NCBI GenBank assembly: GCA_037893225.1
Contig: JAZGUH010000182.1
Location: 930,001 to 994,000, forward strand
From: Hippasteria phrygiana
Taxonomy: Eukaryota > Echinodermata > Asteroidea > Valvatida > Goniasteridae
Length of the DNA stretch: 64,000 bases
Direction of reading: 5' to 3'
Of this stretch, positions 35,555 through 46,373 are shown piece by piece (the first letter of the stretch is position 1; every line of letters starts with the position of its first letter). The position numbers were made by a program, and so were the translations under genes. The notes beneath the pieces are model-generated. The model saw only the letters and a program-made list of their open reading frames with translations, had not been told where the DNA came from and made no database searches.

Positions 35555-36799
35555 GGTTTCTGTTCTTGAGACAGTTGGACTAGAGCATCCAATCATGTCG
35601 AACACGTATAATATTTGTGAACTCTTCAGATCAGGGAAACTACACAGTCTCAGCCTAAAAATGTTGAAAATAGTTTGCCATGACCTTAACATTGGTACGG
35701 AAGATCTGCAAGATAAGCGCAAGAGATCAGCTTATGAAGCAAAATTGAAAGAAGTTGTAAATGCTTGCACCTGTTCAACACCTAAGTAATCAGCAAGATG
35801 CAATACCAGTGACAAGAGTTTAATGAGGCTGGTTTTGTTTCATTTTTTTAATTCTGTATTTTACTGAGGTGTAAATGTACCTCAGTAAATAAAATGTTAT
35901 CAGAAACAAGAATGTAAGAAATGCTGGGGAGGGGGTTAAAAGTTCCAGATTTTCACCGAAATATATGCTGCTTATTTAACAGGAGTAATTCACAGGCATA
36001 CAACTTGATCTTAGGATTTGAAAAAGACACCAGATTCGTCAAAGTATTTTTTTTGGTGTATTATTACTTCAAATTGAAGGAATACCTTAAATTTCACTTT
36101 TCTTGTTTTTTGGGAAAAATGACCATATTTGAGGCAGTACTGCCTAAAGAGGATACAATCCCCCAAACTTTTCTCACTAGATATGAAAAGACCAATGGTG
36201 GCCCTCGTCACATACAAATGGAAAATTTTCTAAGACCCCTGGCAAGTTGTCATTTTGAGGGGCAAAAATAGGCTAAAAATTTCAATTTTGCAAGTTTTCA
36301 AAACATGTCTTATGTTATGTTCTAAAAATAGCATAAGGGTGACATTTAAAACATTATTTTTTTTTCTCAAGTAAGGGCAAGGATAATACTTTGTAATGGT
36401 ATAATTGGTTTTGTGACATTAAAATGCATTTTGGCTCGGTGGCCTTTTATAAATAAGGCAAAAACACTTTTTGAGACCACACAATTGGCCCAAAATGGCC
36501 AAAACACAACATGGCCCGTTACCATGGCAACGGGTCATAGGAAAAATTGAAAAAAAATATTTTTGTTACTTGCTCATCTAGTCCTTTCATTTAAAAGAAA
36601 AAAAAAAATTTGGCCGAAGACAAGTATGTTAAGTATTTACATGGAATCACTCTTAAGTCCTATTAATTCCTTGTGTTCAGTTGTCTATTAAACCAAAATA
36701 CAGACTTATTATTTGCATTTTTAAATTACTCAACCAATATACATGTATATAAACCTTGAAATTATGAGAACGTCCCTTTTTAACCCTCGGAGCAACTAC

Positions 36800-37195
36800 G
36801 GCACTGCAGCGGAAGTAGTTTTTTCGTATTTGTTTAATTACTAAAACATCTTTGGGCCGATATTGCTCAATTTGTTTTGAACTCGAGTGGAAAGCCATAG
36901 TTTTTTGAGACTGTGCAATCAAATTTAACACAGAGGTCACACACCGGACATGCCAGCCCTGAGAAAGCCCTCTGGCATGTGTTTGGCTAAGCCCCATTCA
37001 AGTGTGTGTTATCTAATGCCATTGTGGTCGGTATACACAAAGGGTTTCCCCCTGGGCAGACCGCCAGAGCAATCAATCATTCTGTCATTGCCCACATTTC
37101 TGAATGGCAATAGGATGGTGACTGACCCAGAAATAGTATCAGGGTACTCCTGGCTGGCCTTACCCGTAATACAATAATACTTCCGCTGCAGTGCC
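36800..37195. mobile_element. MITE with 18-bp terminal inverted repeats
   Basis: Starts GGCACTGCAGCGGAAGTA and ends with its exact inverse. The 396-bp interior holds frames without motifs. I could not identify a clear target duplication. Confidence 0.75.
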
Positions 37196-37577
37196 TTGTG
37201 TCATCGTGTATATTTTTGTACAAAGTTGCTTCCAGGGTTAATATGTATCAACCCCATACACCGTGTCCACTCAGTCAACGTCCCTTCTGCTATGGGCTCC
37301 GTGCGTCACCAAAAGAGGGCGCTTTTTCACATAGCAACGGTGTCCCATGGGCGGGCCACACGTATTTCGCTGGTTTCAACGCTCGATGTTTCTCGTTTGT
37401 GATACACGTATACCAGGGAGATTGGATAGTCTGTTCGCGGAATCCGCTTTATAACGTTTTGATTATGAATAATATAGAGGCGGGAATCAGTCAAAAGGGC
37501 GGAATATGATGAATATTTAGCAAAAGGAGGAGCTAAAAGTTTTGACGATCCGAAGGCGACAGAATGTAAACAATGGC

Positions 37578-39612
37578 ATGGATGTCGAAATACACTGCGG
37601 TTTTAGTGAAATACAATATATAAATAGCAGACCAGATGAAGTAAAGAAAGGAAAATTATTATCTGAATCCAATCACGTATTCAATGTTGTTGAATTCGTC
37701 AAAGAGAAAACAAGTTCATCGATAAAAGGCAGTGTTATCCCACAGCAGAGAATTTCGAATTCTCCTTATGAGGTGTTCTTGTCAGTAAGTACATTACATA
37801 TAAAGTTATTTAGGGATATTAGGGGAAGGGGATTAACAGATAACTATTTTTTAAAGAAAAAATGAAACACACGAGGCGGGTATTTTTTAATAAGTTTATT
37901 TTAATATCAGAATGTTTTTTCTCAAAGAAAAATTACATAAAATAACACAAATATGTGTACTACTTTCACTCTTTTTTGTTTGTAGTTGTACACTTGTATA
38001 GCCAGAAATGTTTAAATAAATTTCATCCCTCGCACATTAAATGCTGACATTTCATTTTCTGGACTCAATTCCAAGTACCTGCAACAATTAGCATTTTTGA
38101 GATATGGCGGACAGGATGGCGCTACTAAAATTGGGTAAACCTTTTGTGCCATACAAAAGGTTTACCAATTATATAGCACGCTCCTATTGTGTCCACTCAG
38201 AAAGGCTAATGAGGCATATTACTATTTCAAGCATTTTGACCTATAATTAAAAACATGGAGTTTCCTTCTTCACCCCCTGTGGGGGCTTCCTTTAATGTCT
38301 GGATATTTTTGTTTAACTCGTAGATCTCCATGAATTAAATGTTAAGTCATAAATAAAGTAAAATTGATTGGTTATTTCATTATATTTAATCAATTTCATT
38401 TTTATTATCTTTACAGATAGACAGGGTGTCCAGAAACGTCACACAAGCAACATGCACATGTATTGCAGGCTTGCTTGGAACATGTAAGCATGTATGTGCT
38501 CTTGTGCACTACATCAACCATACCTCTAGAGAACTTGACTTGTCGTCAACAACTCAAGCCCAAAAGTGGCAACAGCCATCACAATTAGTTAGCAGTTTGT
38601 ACGGTAAGGGAGTACCCATTGCAAAACTTGTTCCACAAAAAATCCCTCCTGTAGAAAATCCTCAAGTAACTGACTTCAGTGAACTGCTACAGAAAGTATC
38701 GCATATCCACTGTTCTTTTGCGTTAACATTACAGGAGGAATTAAACAATCAAAAGAACATTTCTAACCAAGTAAGTAGGAACATAATTGATGATATCATT
38801 AATAATGCCGCAACCTCTTCAGAAAGGCAAGCAACAGTTCATGCAGTAAACCTCATTGTCAGGCTCCATAAAGACTGCTTTGGCAAGAAAGAACTCTACA
38901 CTCATCATGAGATGCTCACCAATGAAAACAAGGTGTACTATAACAAACACATTGATGAACCCCTCTATGAGTGCAGCAAAGGAGTTCCTCTCAGAACAAT
39001 CAGACAAAGCAGCTGTCAACTATGGCACGTAAAATAAGGGTCTCAAGCACAAAATATCATGACATTAAAGTACGCCAGAAAAACATGGACACTCTTGTGG
39101 AGCGCCAAATCAAATCAAGAAAACTGAACACTGCGTCTGTAAAGTATGGGTTACAAATGGAGAGCAGAGCCATGATGAAGTATGAACAAATTTCAGGGGA
39201 ACGTGTGTCAAGTGTAGCCGTGTTTCTTCATCCCAGTCAGCCATGGCTGTGTGCCTCACCAGATGGTATCATAGAAAGTAATGGTGATGTCAAACTAATT
39301 GAAATAAAATGCCCATATTCCTGTAGAGATGTAGAAGTTGTAGATTGGCAAGCCAAACGGTGTAACATGCCATATCTCAAGTTTGATGAGAATGGACAAC
39401 TGATCATCAATCATTCTCATGCATACTACACACAAATACAGGTTACATTGTATGTTACAGGCCTTAGGTCATGCATTCTTTGGATATGGTCTCCAAAACA
39501 ACCCTTCTCCCTAAATGTACAATACAACCCCATTTTCATCCAGGCATCAATTCTGAAGGTACAAAAGTTCTATTTTGAACACTTTCTTCCCAAACTCTTA
39601 GCACAAATGTAA
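37578..39612 (+). CDS. SWIM zinc finger and YqaJ-like nuclease protein, with a frame break
   Basis: Exon 1 is 37578-37784 (MDVEIHCGF; donor GTAAGT) and exon 2 starts at 38417 (acceptor TTTACAG), phase 0. A SWIM-type zinc motif lies at the exon 2 start (CTCIAGLLGTCKHVCALVHY, C-x-C...C-x-H). After about 200 codons the frame meets a stop at 39037. A second frame, already open from 38971, continues to 39612 and carries YqaJ-like nuclease motifs (PWLCASPDGI, LIEIKCPYSC). A one-base indel between about 38965 and 39035 is the simplest explanation. YqaJ-type PD-(D/E)XK nucleases act on DNA ends. The convergent DDE transposase gene at 41365-42396 suggests both belong to one transposon, as I recall for ISL2EU elements. 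Upstream exons may be missing. Confidence 0.8.
37785..38416 (+). other. intron of the SWIM-YqaJ gene
   Basis: 632-bp AT-rich intron with GTAAGT and TTTACAG ends. No separate feature in it. Confidence 0.6.
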
Positions 39613-40070
39613 TGCATCTGTGATGTACAGAATTACCTCTGTTCCACGAGCATGCAATTAATTCATCTTTAATTAAACAAACGAGTACAAATGATCCCTA
39701 TTAGGGTGTGTGGAAATTTGTATTGATATTGATCGATTCAGCAGTGTCAGGGGGTTAATGTTCACGCCATGGAACCATTATTTGCAACAGAATGAAGTGC
39801 TTGGCAAAGATAAATGAATTATTAGTTTATAGAAATGAATTTACAAAACTAAATTTGTAGTTCCCATGACGTTTTATCAAGCTAAAAGTACAATAAATTG
39901 TACATGTATATGGGTCTATCAACACTAATGACCCCATTTGGTGTGACATGAAAGGGAAATTTGAGATTGTAGTTATTATATAAAATAATTTGTCATTGAT
40001 TTTTGTCACAATACATTCAGTACCCATCAACAAGTTTGTTTAGCAAATAAATCAAAATCTAACAGAGTAT
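39613..40070. other. 3' flank of the SWIM-YqaJ gene
   Basis: AT-rich; no conserved frame. Confidence 0.4.
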
Positions 40071-40074
40071 TTAA

Positions 40075-40250
40075 CCCCTTGAGTACGGTATTTTACGAGA
40101 GACATCGGGGTGCCGCGGCGGCTCTGGCAGCCAAGCGAATAGCTACAATGTGTTTGTGCAGTCAAGCGTAACCTGCACAAACAGCGGCCAATGGCGTCAT
40201 CCGGTGGCACTGTTTTTTTGCACATATTTGCGTCATCCGTACGCAAGGGG
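40075..40250. mobile_element. small piggyBac-type MITE with TTAA duplication
   Basis: Terminal words CCCCTTGAGTACGG and CCGTACGCAAGGGG are inverted copies, flanked by TTAA on both sides (40071-40074, 40251-40254). The length is 176 bp, non-coding and GC-rich. TTAA targets are typical of the piggyBac superfamily. Confidence 0.85.
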
Positions 40251-40299
40251 TTAAGAAATTAGACCTGAAATTATCTTTAAGATGTTTATATTTGTAACA

Positions 40300-40690
40300 T
40301 GATGTAACATTACTGGACGGACATTTGTCACATAATGTCCGTCCATGTTTGAACATACATCTTAATTTGTTAAAATACTCAAAAATTTGTTATAATTTCC
40401 ACTAATACCAATCCTGACATTGTAAGAGATGTAAACTGACCAACATTTCAGAATTTTGCTAAATTCCACTTTCTTTTCTCCAGTCAATAATAAAATAATG
40501 TCCGTCCATGTTACAAACATATCTTGAAGATAACCCTCTAATATATATCCAGAGTGGTGTCCTATTTTTTTGTGTCAGTGCGATCACTAACAGTTTTGGA
40601 AAGCATAAAAATAGAATTTGGGCAAAATACTGGATTTGATGTCGATCTTCCATGTCTTACTCCCATTGCTATCTTTTGATGGTAAATGGT
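40300..40690. repeat. diverged direct repeat, copy 1
   Basis: Shares order and wording with about 42800-43185: GACATTTGTCACA with TGTCCGTCCAT, a CATCTTAATTT block, then GTCCGTCCATGTTA and TCCATGTCTTACTCC. The identity is moderate. The two copies flank the transposase gene in the same orientation. Confidence 0.55.
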
Positions 40691-40799
40691 CCCTTTAGTC
40701 ATTCCATAAATTTGGGGTCTAAAAGTATGACATTTTTTTACTTCACACTATTATTTTTACTTTTTGGCAGGTACTTTTTCTTTCAATACATAATCACTC

Positions 40800-41055
40800 T
40801 TGGAGATACATGTAGAAGGCATCAACCCTAATTCTTTGGGTAACTTGACTAGAAAGTATCCTGAATCCGCCAAAATCCACCTATTTTGTCATGCACAAAA
40901 AGTTGTGACTGCTCAATATGGAGTTATCCTGAATCCATTAAAATCCTGCAGTAATGCTTACAATCCTCAATCCATCAAAATCCCCCAGGTTTCAATATGG
41001 AGGTTTCCTGAATCCGGCTAAATCCTCCAAAACAGGGGGAGGATTTTGATGGATT
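40800..41055. repeat. degenerate repeat, CTGAATCCGSCAAAATCC
   Basis: Four to five imperfect copies of a CCTGAATCCRYYAAAATCC word between the two convergent genes. Probably a decayed minisatellite. Confidence 0.5.
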
Positions 41056-41364
41056 TATGTACGTTACTAGGGTTAAACAATGTCCTGCAAAGTCTTATAC
41101 ATGTCATTATGTAACAGGGACACCAAAAATGTCACACCTTTGCACCCCAAATTTATGGAATGACCCATGTAGATGTACATGTACATGTACATGTATTGAC
41201 TTGATTCAACAATACAAATTAGGGCTGTTCATTTTCTAATAATTTAGTATTCGATTATTCCAAACTGGGTTTGACCAAATATTCAAATCTTCAAAACTCG
41301 CCGATCAAGTTTTTCACGCGGTATATCCAGGACAGCACTAATACAACTGTTTCACCTCAATGTC

Positions 41365-42396
41365 CTATTTCTTCATCACAGGACTTTGCAGGTTTGCCAA
41401 CACAGCACATATGTGTACAATGTTATTTACACATGGTAGTAGCTCATTGGGAAATGTAACATTGAGAATGTTATAAATTCTAATTCTTTGAATTACTCGC
41501 TCAACATGGACTCTTACTGAAGAAATGTTATAAGCAGACTCTAGGTCTTCACCCTTAAACTGCTGGTGAGGAACAGAAAACGGTGGCATGACAACAATTG
41601 CCCGTTTTCCAGCAACTTTTGTCTTGATTTCAGGAAAACCTTTATCTGCGATGATCACATCACCTGGATCAAGTAAATCTAAAAATCCTGATTGTATTGT
41701 GACTTGACTATCCGTTGTTCGACCAGAAAATGTTTCGGACAAAAAGGAAATCAAACCATGTGGAGATATACCAACCAAAACCTTACAAGTGTACGTTCCT
41801 TTATAATGGGAATACATTAAAACTTGACTTTTAACAGTTGCCGGTCTTTCAGTTTTAAATTCGAAACAATCAATTATACAACGGGCATTAGAATATTCGG
41901 AAAAACAAGAAGGTAACATAGATTTTACTGTTCCCAATGAAGGCCAAATAATCCAGTCATGTGTTGCTTTGGATAGGTTCTCAAGCACAAACTGAAAGGT
42001 TTTTGAAGCTGTTGTTCTAGACACAGAAAAAATTACTGCCAAAAATGAAAAAGGCAAACCAAATCGCAATTTCATTAGAAATAAAATTAAACAATTTTCC
42101 AAGCACATCCCTTTTGATCTTGGTGGCAGTAGTGATAACAAGAGGGTAAACACACTGAGAAGTACACCGGTCATGTCATGGATACTGTCCTTGACGGCTT
42201 CTGTCCCATCCCACCCATGAAATCCAGTGCAGTGTGGTTTTCCTGGACTGGCATCAGGTCCAACACTTTGGTCTTTGGTCTCTTTATGATCTTTACAAGG
42301 CTCCTTGTGGAATGACGTTTGTATGCCGACATCTGTTCCATCCACGCAACAATACATGGTGTGAATATGAATTTGTGGATGAGCTCCCATACACAT
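41365..42396 (-). CDS. DDE transposase, ISL2EU/THAP-associated type
   Basis: A 343-residue open frame. It holds CVDGTDVGIQT near the N-terminus, LILFLMKLRFGLPFSFLA, FSVSRTTASKTF (helix-turn-helix-like), and a DDE core with Asp176 (IIDCFEFKT), Asp251 (IIADKGFPEI) and Glu299 (VRVHVERVIQRI). The C-terminus has CAVLANLQSPV. All three acidic residues are present and no stop breaks the frame. The type is the transposase family often annotated as DDE_Tnp_4 or with a THAP domain; no THAP domain is visible here, but a Cys/His-bearing frame just upstream (42442-42669, CLCTCHF, separated by a stop) may be a broken N-terminal part. It converges on the SWIM-YqaJ gene. Confidence 0.85.
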   Translation of the reverse strand: MCMGAHPQIHIHTMYCCVDGTDVGIQTSFHKEPCKDHKETKDQSVGPDASPGKPHCTGFHGWDGTEAVKDSIHDMTGVLLSVFTLLLSLLPPRSKGMCLENCLILFLMKLRFGLPFSFLAVIFSVSRTTASKTFQFVLENLSKATHDWIIWPSLGTVKSMLPSCFSEYSNARCIIDCFEFKTERPATVKSQVLMYSHYKGTYTCKVLVGISPHGLISFLSETFSGRTTDSQVTIQSGFLDLLDPGDVIIADKGFPEIKTKVAGKRAIVVMPPFSVPHQQFKGEDLESAYNISSVRVHVERVIQRIRIYNILNVTFPNELLPCVNNIVHICAVLANLQSPVMKK

Positions 42397-42441
42397 GCAG
42401 GAATCCTCCTCAGGGAAACTGACCTGAACTCCTTCGTTTAC

Positions 42442-42669
42442 CTAAACTTTTGCGGTCACCTTCTTTATTTGCCCACAGCCACTAGAATAACTGTGGTCAC
42501 TAGATGGTAATGGACATGTCGCATTAGCTTCCTTAGTGTGCTCAGCAATCGTGTGCGAGTGGTCAGCCCCAGTATTCAATGTAGGATCGTTAGACTTCTG
42601 CCCCTGTTCAAAGTGGCAGGTACACAGACATTTCATTTTAAAGTGTTGGGAAGTAGTAATGAAATACAT
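42442..42669 (-). pseudogene. possible broken N-terminal part of the DDE transposase gene
   Basis: A 75-residue frame with spaced Cys and His (MKCLCTCHFEQG, NATCPLPSSD, SSGCG). It is separated from the transposase frame by one stop codon. The context suggests an upstream coding part, but no domain can be named. Confidence 0.3.
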
Positions 42670-42799
42670 GAATTATCCCAAATTTGTTCCTAATGACTAT
42701 CTATGTAAAGCTACTATTGAGACATTGCCACTGACCAATCTCAGGTTAAACCTTTAGGTATTTTTAAAGTACAGGGTGTACATCTTCAAGACTTCATGT

Positions 42800-43185
42800 T
42801 CATAACAGGGACAGACATTTGTCACAAAATTCTGTCCATTTTATGAACGTTGTTTAAGTTGCATCTTAATTTCATCAATAATAAACAGGTCACGTTAGTT
42901 TGAGTGATTAATAATTCTACATTGAACAAGTAATATAAATGAAACAAGGGCTGGATTAATTATAACAAGAATATACCTGTATGATTCAAGAATGTCTGTC
43001 CGTGTTATGAACATTCCTTCGTTTCATCTTAAAGATGGACTAGTAATTTCCTACATATCCAGTGAATCAGCCTATTTATTTTTCAGTGTAATCACGAATG
43101 ATGCATGAATGTCCAGAAAACGAAAATTATCAAAAAACCTGATTTGAAATCCACCTCCCATGTCTCACCCACAAAGTTATCAGTT
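42800..43185. repeat. diverged direct repeat, copy 2
   Basis: See copy at 40300-40690. Words in common include CATTTGTCACA, TGTCCGTGTTA and CTCCCATGTCTCACCC. Confidence 0.55.
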
Positions 43186-44071
43186 GTAACCGTTAGTGTG
43201 GACAGACCCAAAAACAAACCCGCACACCCTTAATACAGTAGCCTGCATGCGACGCGTGATTATAACTTTGCTAAAAATGAATTATGTAAAATTTGGAAAT
43301 TTTTTATTTGTACAGTGCTACCCCGTTTGGGTTGGTCCCAAGCTCTGGTGTGTATTTTTTTCTTTTCTTGTTCCAAAAGAGTAGGTTAATAATATCATCA
43401 GCATTAGTAATAATAGGAATTTTTGTAGTTTTAAAATCCTGATTGGGCCTAATTGCAGATTAAGCATTTTTTTCTGATTCATGGATATATTTTTTTAATG
43501 AAAAAAAAACACCGAAATTGCATTTGGTCCCTGGTCATCATCCTCCATGGACTACCAAAAGACTTTACCAACTACTGAATTAGCTCCCGTATTTTAAATA
43601 GCCTAACGGTTCCTGCTAATTGCTAACGTTACCTGCGCTGATCTGACCGTCCCGACAAGGTTATCCACAACTGGAGTCGCCTCTCTGATTTCCTCGGAAA
43701 ACAGAAAAACCCATCGCTTGGACAACTGTGTTTATTATGGGAGCATCCAACCATTGCACAGTATTTTTTAGCTCGTCGTGATGACCGTCCCATTATTGTC
43801 TACGGTTTAGTTTAATTGATTTATGATAATATTATATGACTGTAGCGTGTAGTATGTACAACACATTGACATGGCTTGCACCGTCAATCAATCATGCATA
43901 TGCCGCGCGCGCCCGGCCGGCGGCCCACAACGTACGTCACACAAATTGCAGTCAGGCAAGATGGCGTCGAGTGCCACCCCCAACTCTTTCTTTTCAGCCG
44001 CTGAGGGGGTACTTGTGCATGGAGCTCATATAGGCAGGTCCTTGCTGTGGGTTGGGACTCTCTGTTGGCTG
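43186..44071. other. no gene seen
   Basis: Open frames at 43836-44182 overlap on both strands and have no motif. Confidence 0.4.
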
Positions 44072-44649
44072 TTAACCCTTTCAATACCACGGGCTCCAAA
44101 AAGAGCAATTTTCGTGATACAGTTGAACCGCGCGGGCTCCAAAAGGAGGAATTGTCTTACGCTTGAACCCCAAGGTGACTAAAATTCCAGCTGAAAATAC
44201 TTTAAGCGTTACTTTGTTTGGCGCCCTCTATTGACCAAAAAAGGTTGCCCGCAGCATTGATATGCGTGCGCATAATAGCATGCATGTCGCGCGTCGCGTC
44301 ACTTTGCGGTTTCCTGGCCACTTTGCTAGCATCCACTCGTCTTGCCACAACAGTCCGTTTTTGTTGTTGAAATCATGATGGAAACGGCCATAAATGATGG
44401 CATTTTGGCGGAGATTTTGGCAGACAGTGGCTCAGAATCGGATGACGATGTAACGGATGACGATAAAGGCATTTCTTTTCGAATGTGGGACCGTGCAGTT
44501 CACTAGAAACCCTGGCCCCACCGGCGACTTCGCCACACTGTCGGCAGTAGAGATCTTCAAGCTGTATTTTTGTCAATTCGTGTGGGATATGCTCGTCGAC
44601 GAGACTAATCGAGACTCAAATCCTGACCAACAGTTCTTCTGGCACCTAA
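44072..44649 (+). pseudogene. piggyBac left end and transposase N-terminal fragment
   Basis: TTAA followed by CCCTTTCAATACC at 44072 fits a piggyBac left end. A frame starting MMETAINDGILAEIL (44373) has the acidic N-terminus (SGSESDDDVTDDD) usual for piggyBac transposases. A shifted frame (from about 44475) continues with NPGPTGDFATLSAVEIFKLY and FVWDMLVDETNRDSNP. A frameshift near 44475-44500 separates them, and a MITE interrupts the gene at 44650. Confidence 0.75.
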
Positions 44650-45441
44650 TGCGCCTGTCACACTTTGCCGGATAAGGCAAACGCATGAGAAACGAATGTC
44701 GATTTTTGGCATCCGTTGATATCCGTTGAAATTATGCGTTTTATGTCCTTTTTATCCTTTGAATGGACGTTCATCGTCAGGTGGTGGCGTCAAAGCGGCC
44801 TGAAAACTTTGTGCATGCACAAAATCTTTTCTCGCCCTTGTCCGATGGTTGTGCGTTTTGTCCTGTATGTGTACTGTACTTGGTCGTTTTCCACACGTTT
44901 CCATCCGCTAGGCGTCCTGCAGGGTCCGTTGCTACAGGAGATGGGACGGATGGAACGGGCATGTACAGCACATCAAACGCATACACACCGCATAGCCACA
45001 GGACGCCTGCAGGATGCCTGCAGGACGACTACCGGTCAAAACGCATGTAGTTACGGATGACAAACGGACAGGACGGCCATAACTGATGATTACAGCATAT
45101 CTACAGCATATATACAGCACATCCACAGTATATGCACAGGACATGGAACTGATGTTTAACGAATATGTACCGGCCTGCAACTGACACCTCGTGCGTTTTG
45201 TCCTGTGGGCATGCGGTGCATGTTCGTTTCTCATGCGTTTGCGCACGTTCCACTGTCCTGTATACAATCAGCCCAGGTGCGTTGTTTGTGCGTTTTATTC
45301 TGCCCCTGGACCGTGCATGTACGCTCCTGCAAAATGGAAATTTACACTTTGTCCACCGGATTGACGATTTGACCAACGGATAAACAAAATACCATCCGTT
45401 TCTTGTACGTAGGGCCGATCCGGCGATGTGTGACAGGGGCA
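44650..45441. mobile_element. TAA-flanked MITE, copy 1
   Basis: Termini TGCGCCTGTCACACTTTGCC and inverse TGCCCCTGTCACACATCGCC, flanked by TAA on both sides (44647-44649, 45442-45444). A 3-bp TAA duplication and these ends fit the PIF/Harbinger group. It codes for nothing recognisable. A 14-bp direct repeat (GGATGCCTGCAGGA type) occurs inside. Confidence 0.85.
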
Positions 45442-45650
45442 TAAGCCGAGGCTCTACGAGGAATTTGGTTATAGGCGACGTGGAGGAACCGAACAATTGA
45501 ACGGAACCGATTACGGGACATAATCGATGGATAGAATGGGATGTGAAGAATTTCAGACGTTGACCAGTACATCCTGTATTGAGAGTATTATTTTGTTCAT
45601 GTCCATAGCAAGAAGTGCCACAGATGATATCATTTCGGGAATGTTGATAA
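45442..45650 (-). pseudogene. piggyBac transposase fragment, inverted relative to 44.4 kb
   Basis: The minus-strand frame reads MYWSTSEILHIPFYPSIMSR and NRFRSIVRFLHVAYNQIPRR, typical of the region that follows the N-terminal part in piggyBac transposases (YWS, MSRNRF, RFLH). It lies between two MITE insertions and is opposite in strand to the N-terminal fragment. Confidence 0.85.
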
Positions 45651-45924
45651 TGCGCCTGTCACACTTTGCCGGATAAGGCAAACGCATGAGAAACGAATGT
45701 CGATTTTTTGCATCCGTTGATATCCGTTGAAATGCGTTTCATGTCCTTTTTATCCTTTGGATGGACGTTCATCGTCAGGTGATGTCCGTCAAAGCGGCCT
45801 GAAAACTTTGTGCATGCACAAAATCTTTTCTCGCCAGAAACGGATAGCGAGATCCGATGGTTGTGCGTTTTGTCCTGTATGTGTACTGTACTTGGTCGTT
45901 TTCCACACGTTTCCATCCGCTAGG

Positions 45925-46270
45925 TTAATCACGGACCTACACGGTTCACCCCGGACCATGAACCGTGGTGAACCGGGACCTCTTGGTCAAATTTTGAAGA
46001 AAATCACGACCGACGACCGTCGTCCAGGTTGCACCACGTTTCTTACACGGATCACCATTGTCCACCCCGACAGCGCCCCGACAGCACTACGGATGAACAA
46101 GGTTTAGTACGGTTTAGCTACGGTTCGCCCCGGACCACCACGATTCACCACGGTTTACCCCGGCATCGCTACGGTTCTCCCCGGCATCGCTATGGTTCGC
46201 CACGGTTTGTCCCGGCGCCACTACGGTTCACCCCGGCAGCACTACGGTTCGGCACGGACCACGCCGACGC
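45925..46270. repeat. left subterminal repeats of Harbinger 2
   Basis: More than ten variants of CTACGGTTCACCCCGG and ACCACGGTTTACCCCGG within 350 bp. The same words, inverted, are at 54215-54830. They differ from the repeats of element 1, so they look family-specific. Confidence 0.85.
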
Positions 46271-46283
46271 GCACTAATTTTGG

Positions 46284-46292
46284 TATTTAAAG
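46284..46292 (+). promoter_or_regulatory. TATA-like box of Harbinger 2 accessory gene
   Basis: TATTTAAAG 82-90 bp upstream of the ATG at 46374, the same spacing as in the other three Harbinger genes. Confidence 0.45.
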
Positions 46293-46373
46293 GGCTTGAA
46301 TTTTGATGGAAAATCATATCGCACATCAGATTCCAGAGGGTCCACATCGTAGAACGCCATCCACACACGCACG

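Larger units (their letters stand above)
32769..36656. repeat. large inverted duplication, 1.1-kb arms
   Basis: 32769-33869 and 35555-36656 are inverted copies with only scattered differences. Each arm carries the last part of a coding region (ending VVNACTCSTPK), its 3' flank, and a frame (MLGRGLKVPDF type) that exists only because the arms are copies. The loop holds the upstream part of the same coding region and a foldback element. Confidence 0.95.

Noticed and set aside
33166..36271. Pair of MLGRGLKVPDF proteins
   Set aside because: They are mirror copies in the arms of the inverted duplication, lying in a 3' flank.
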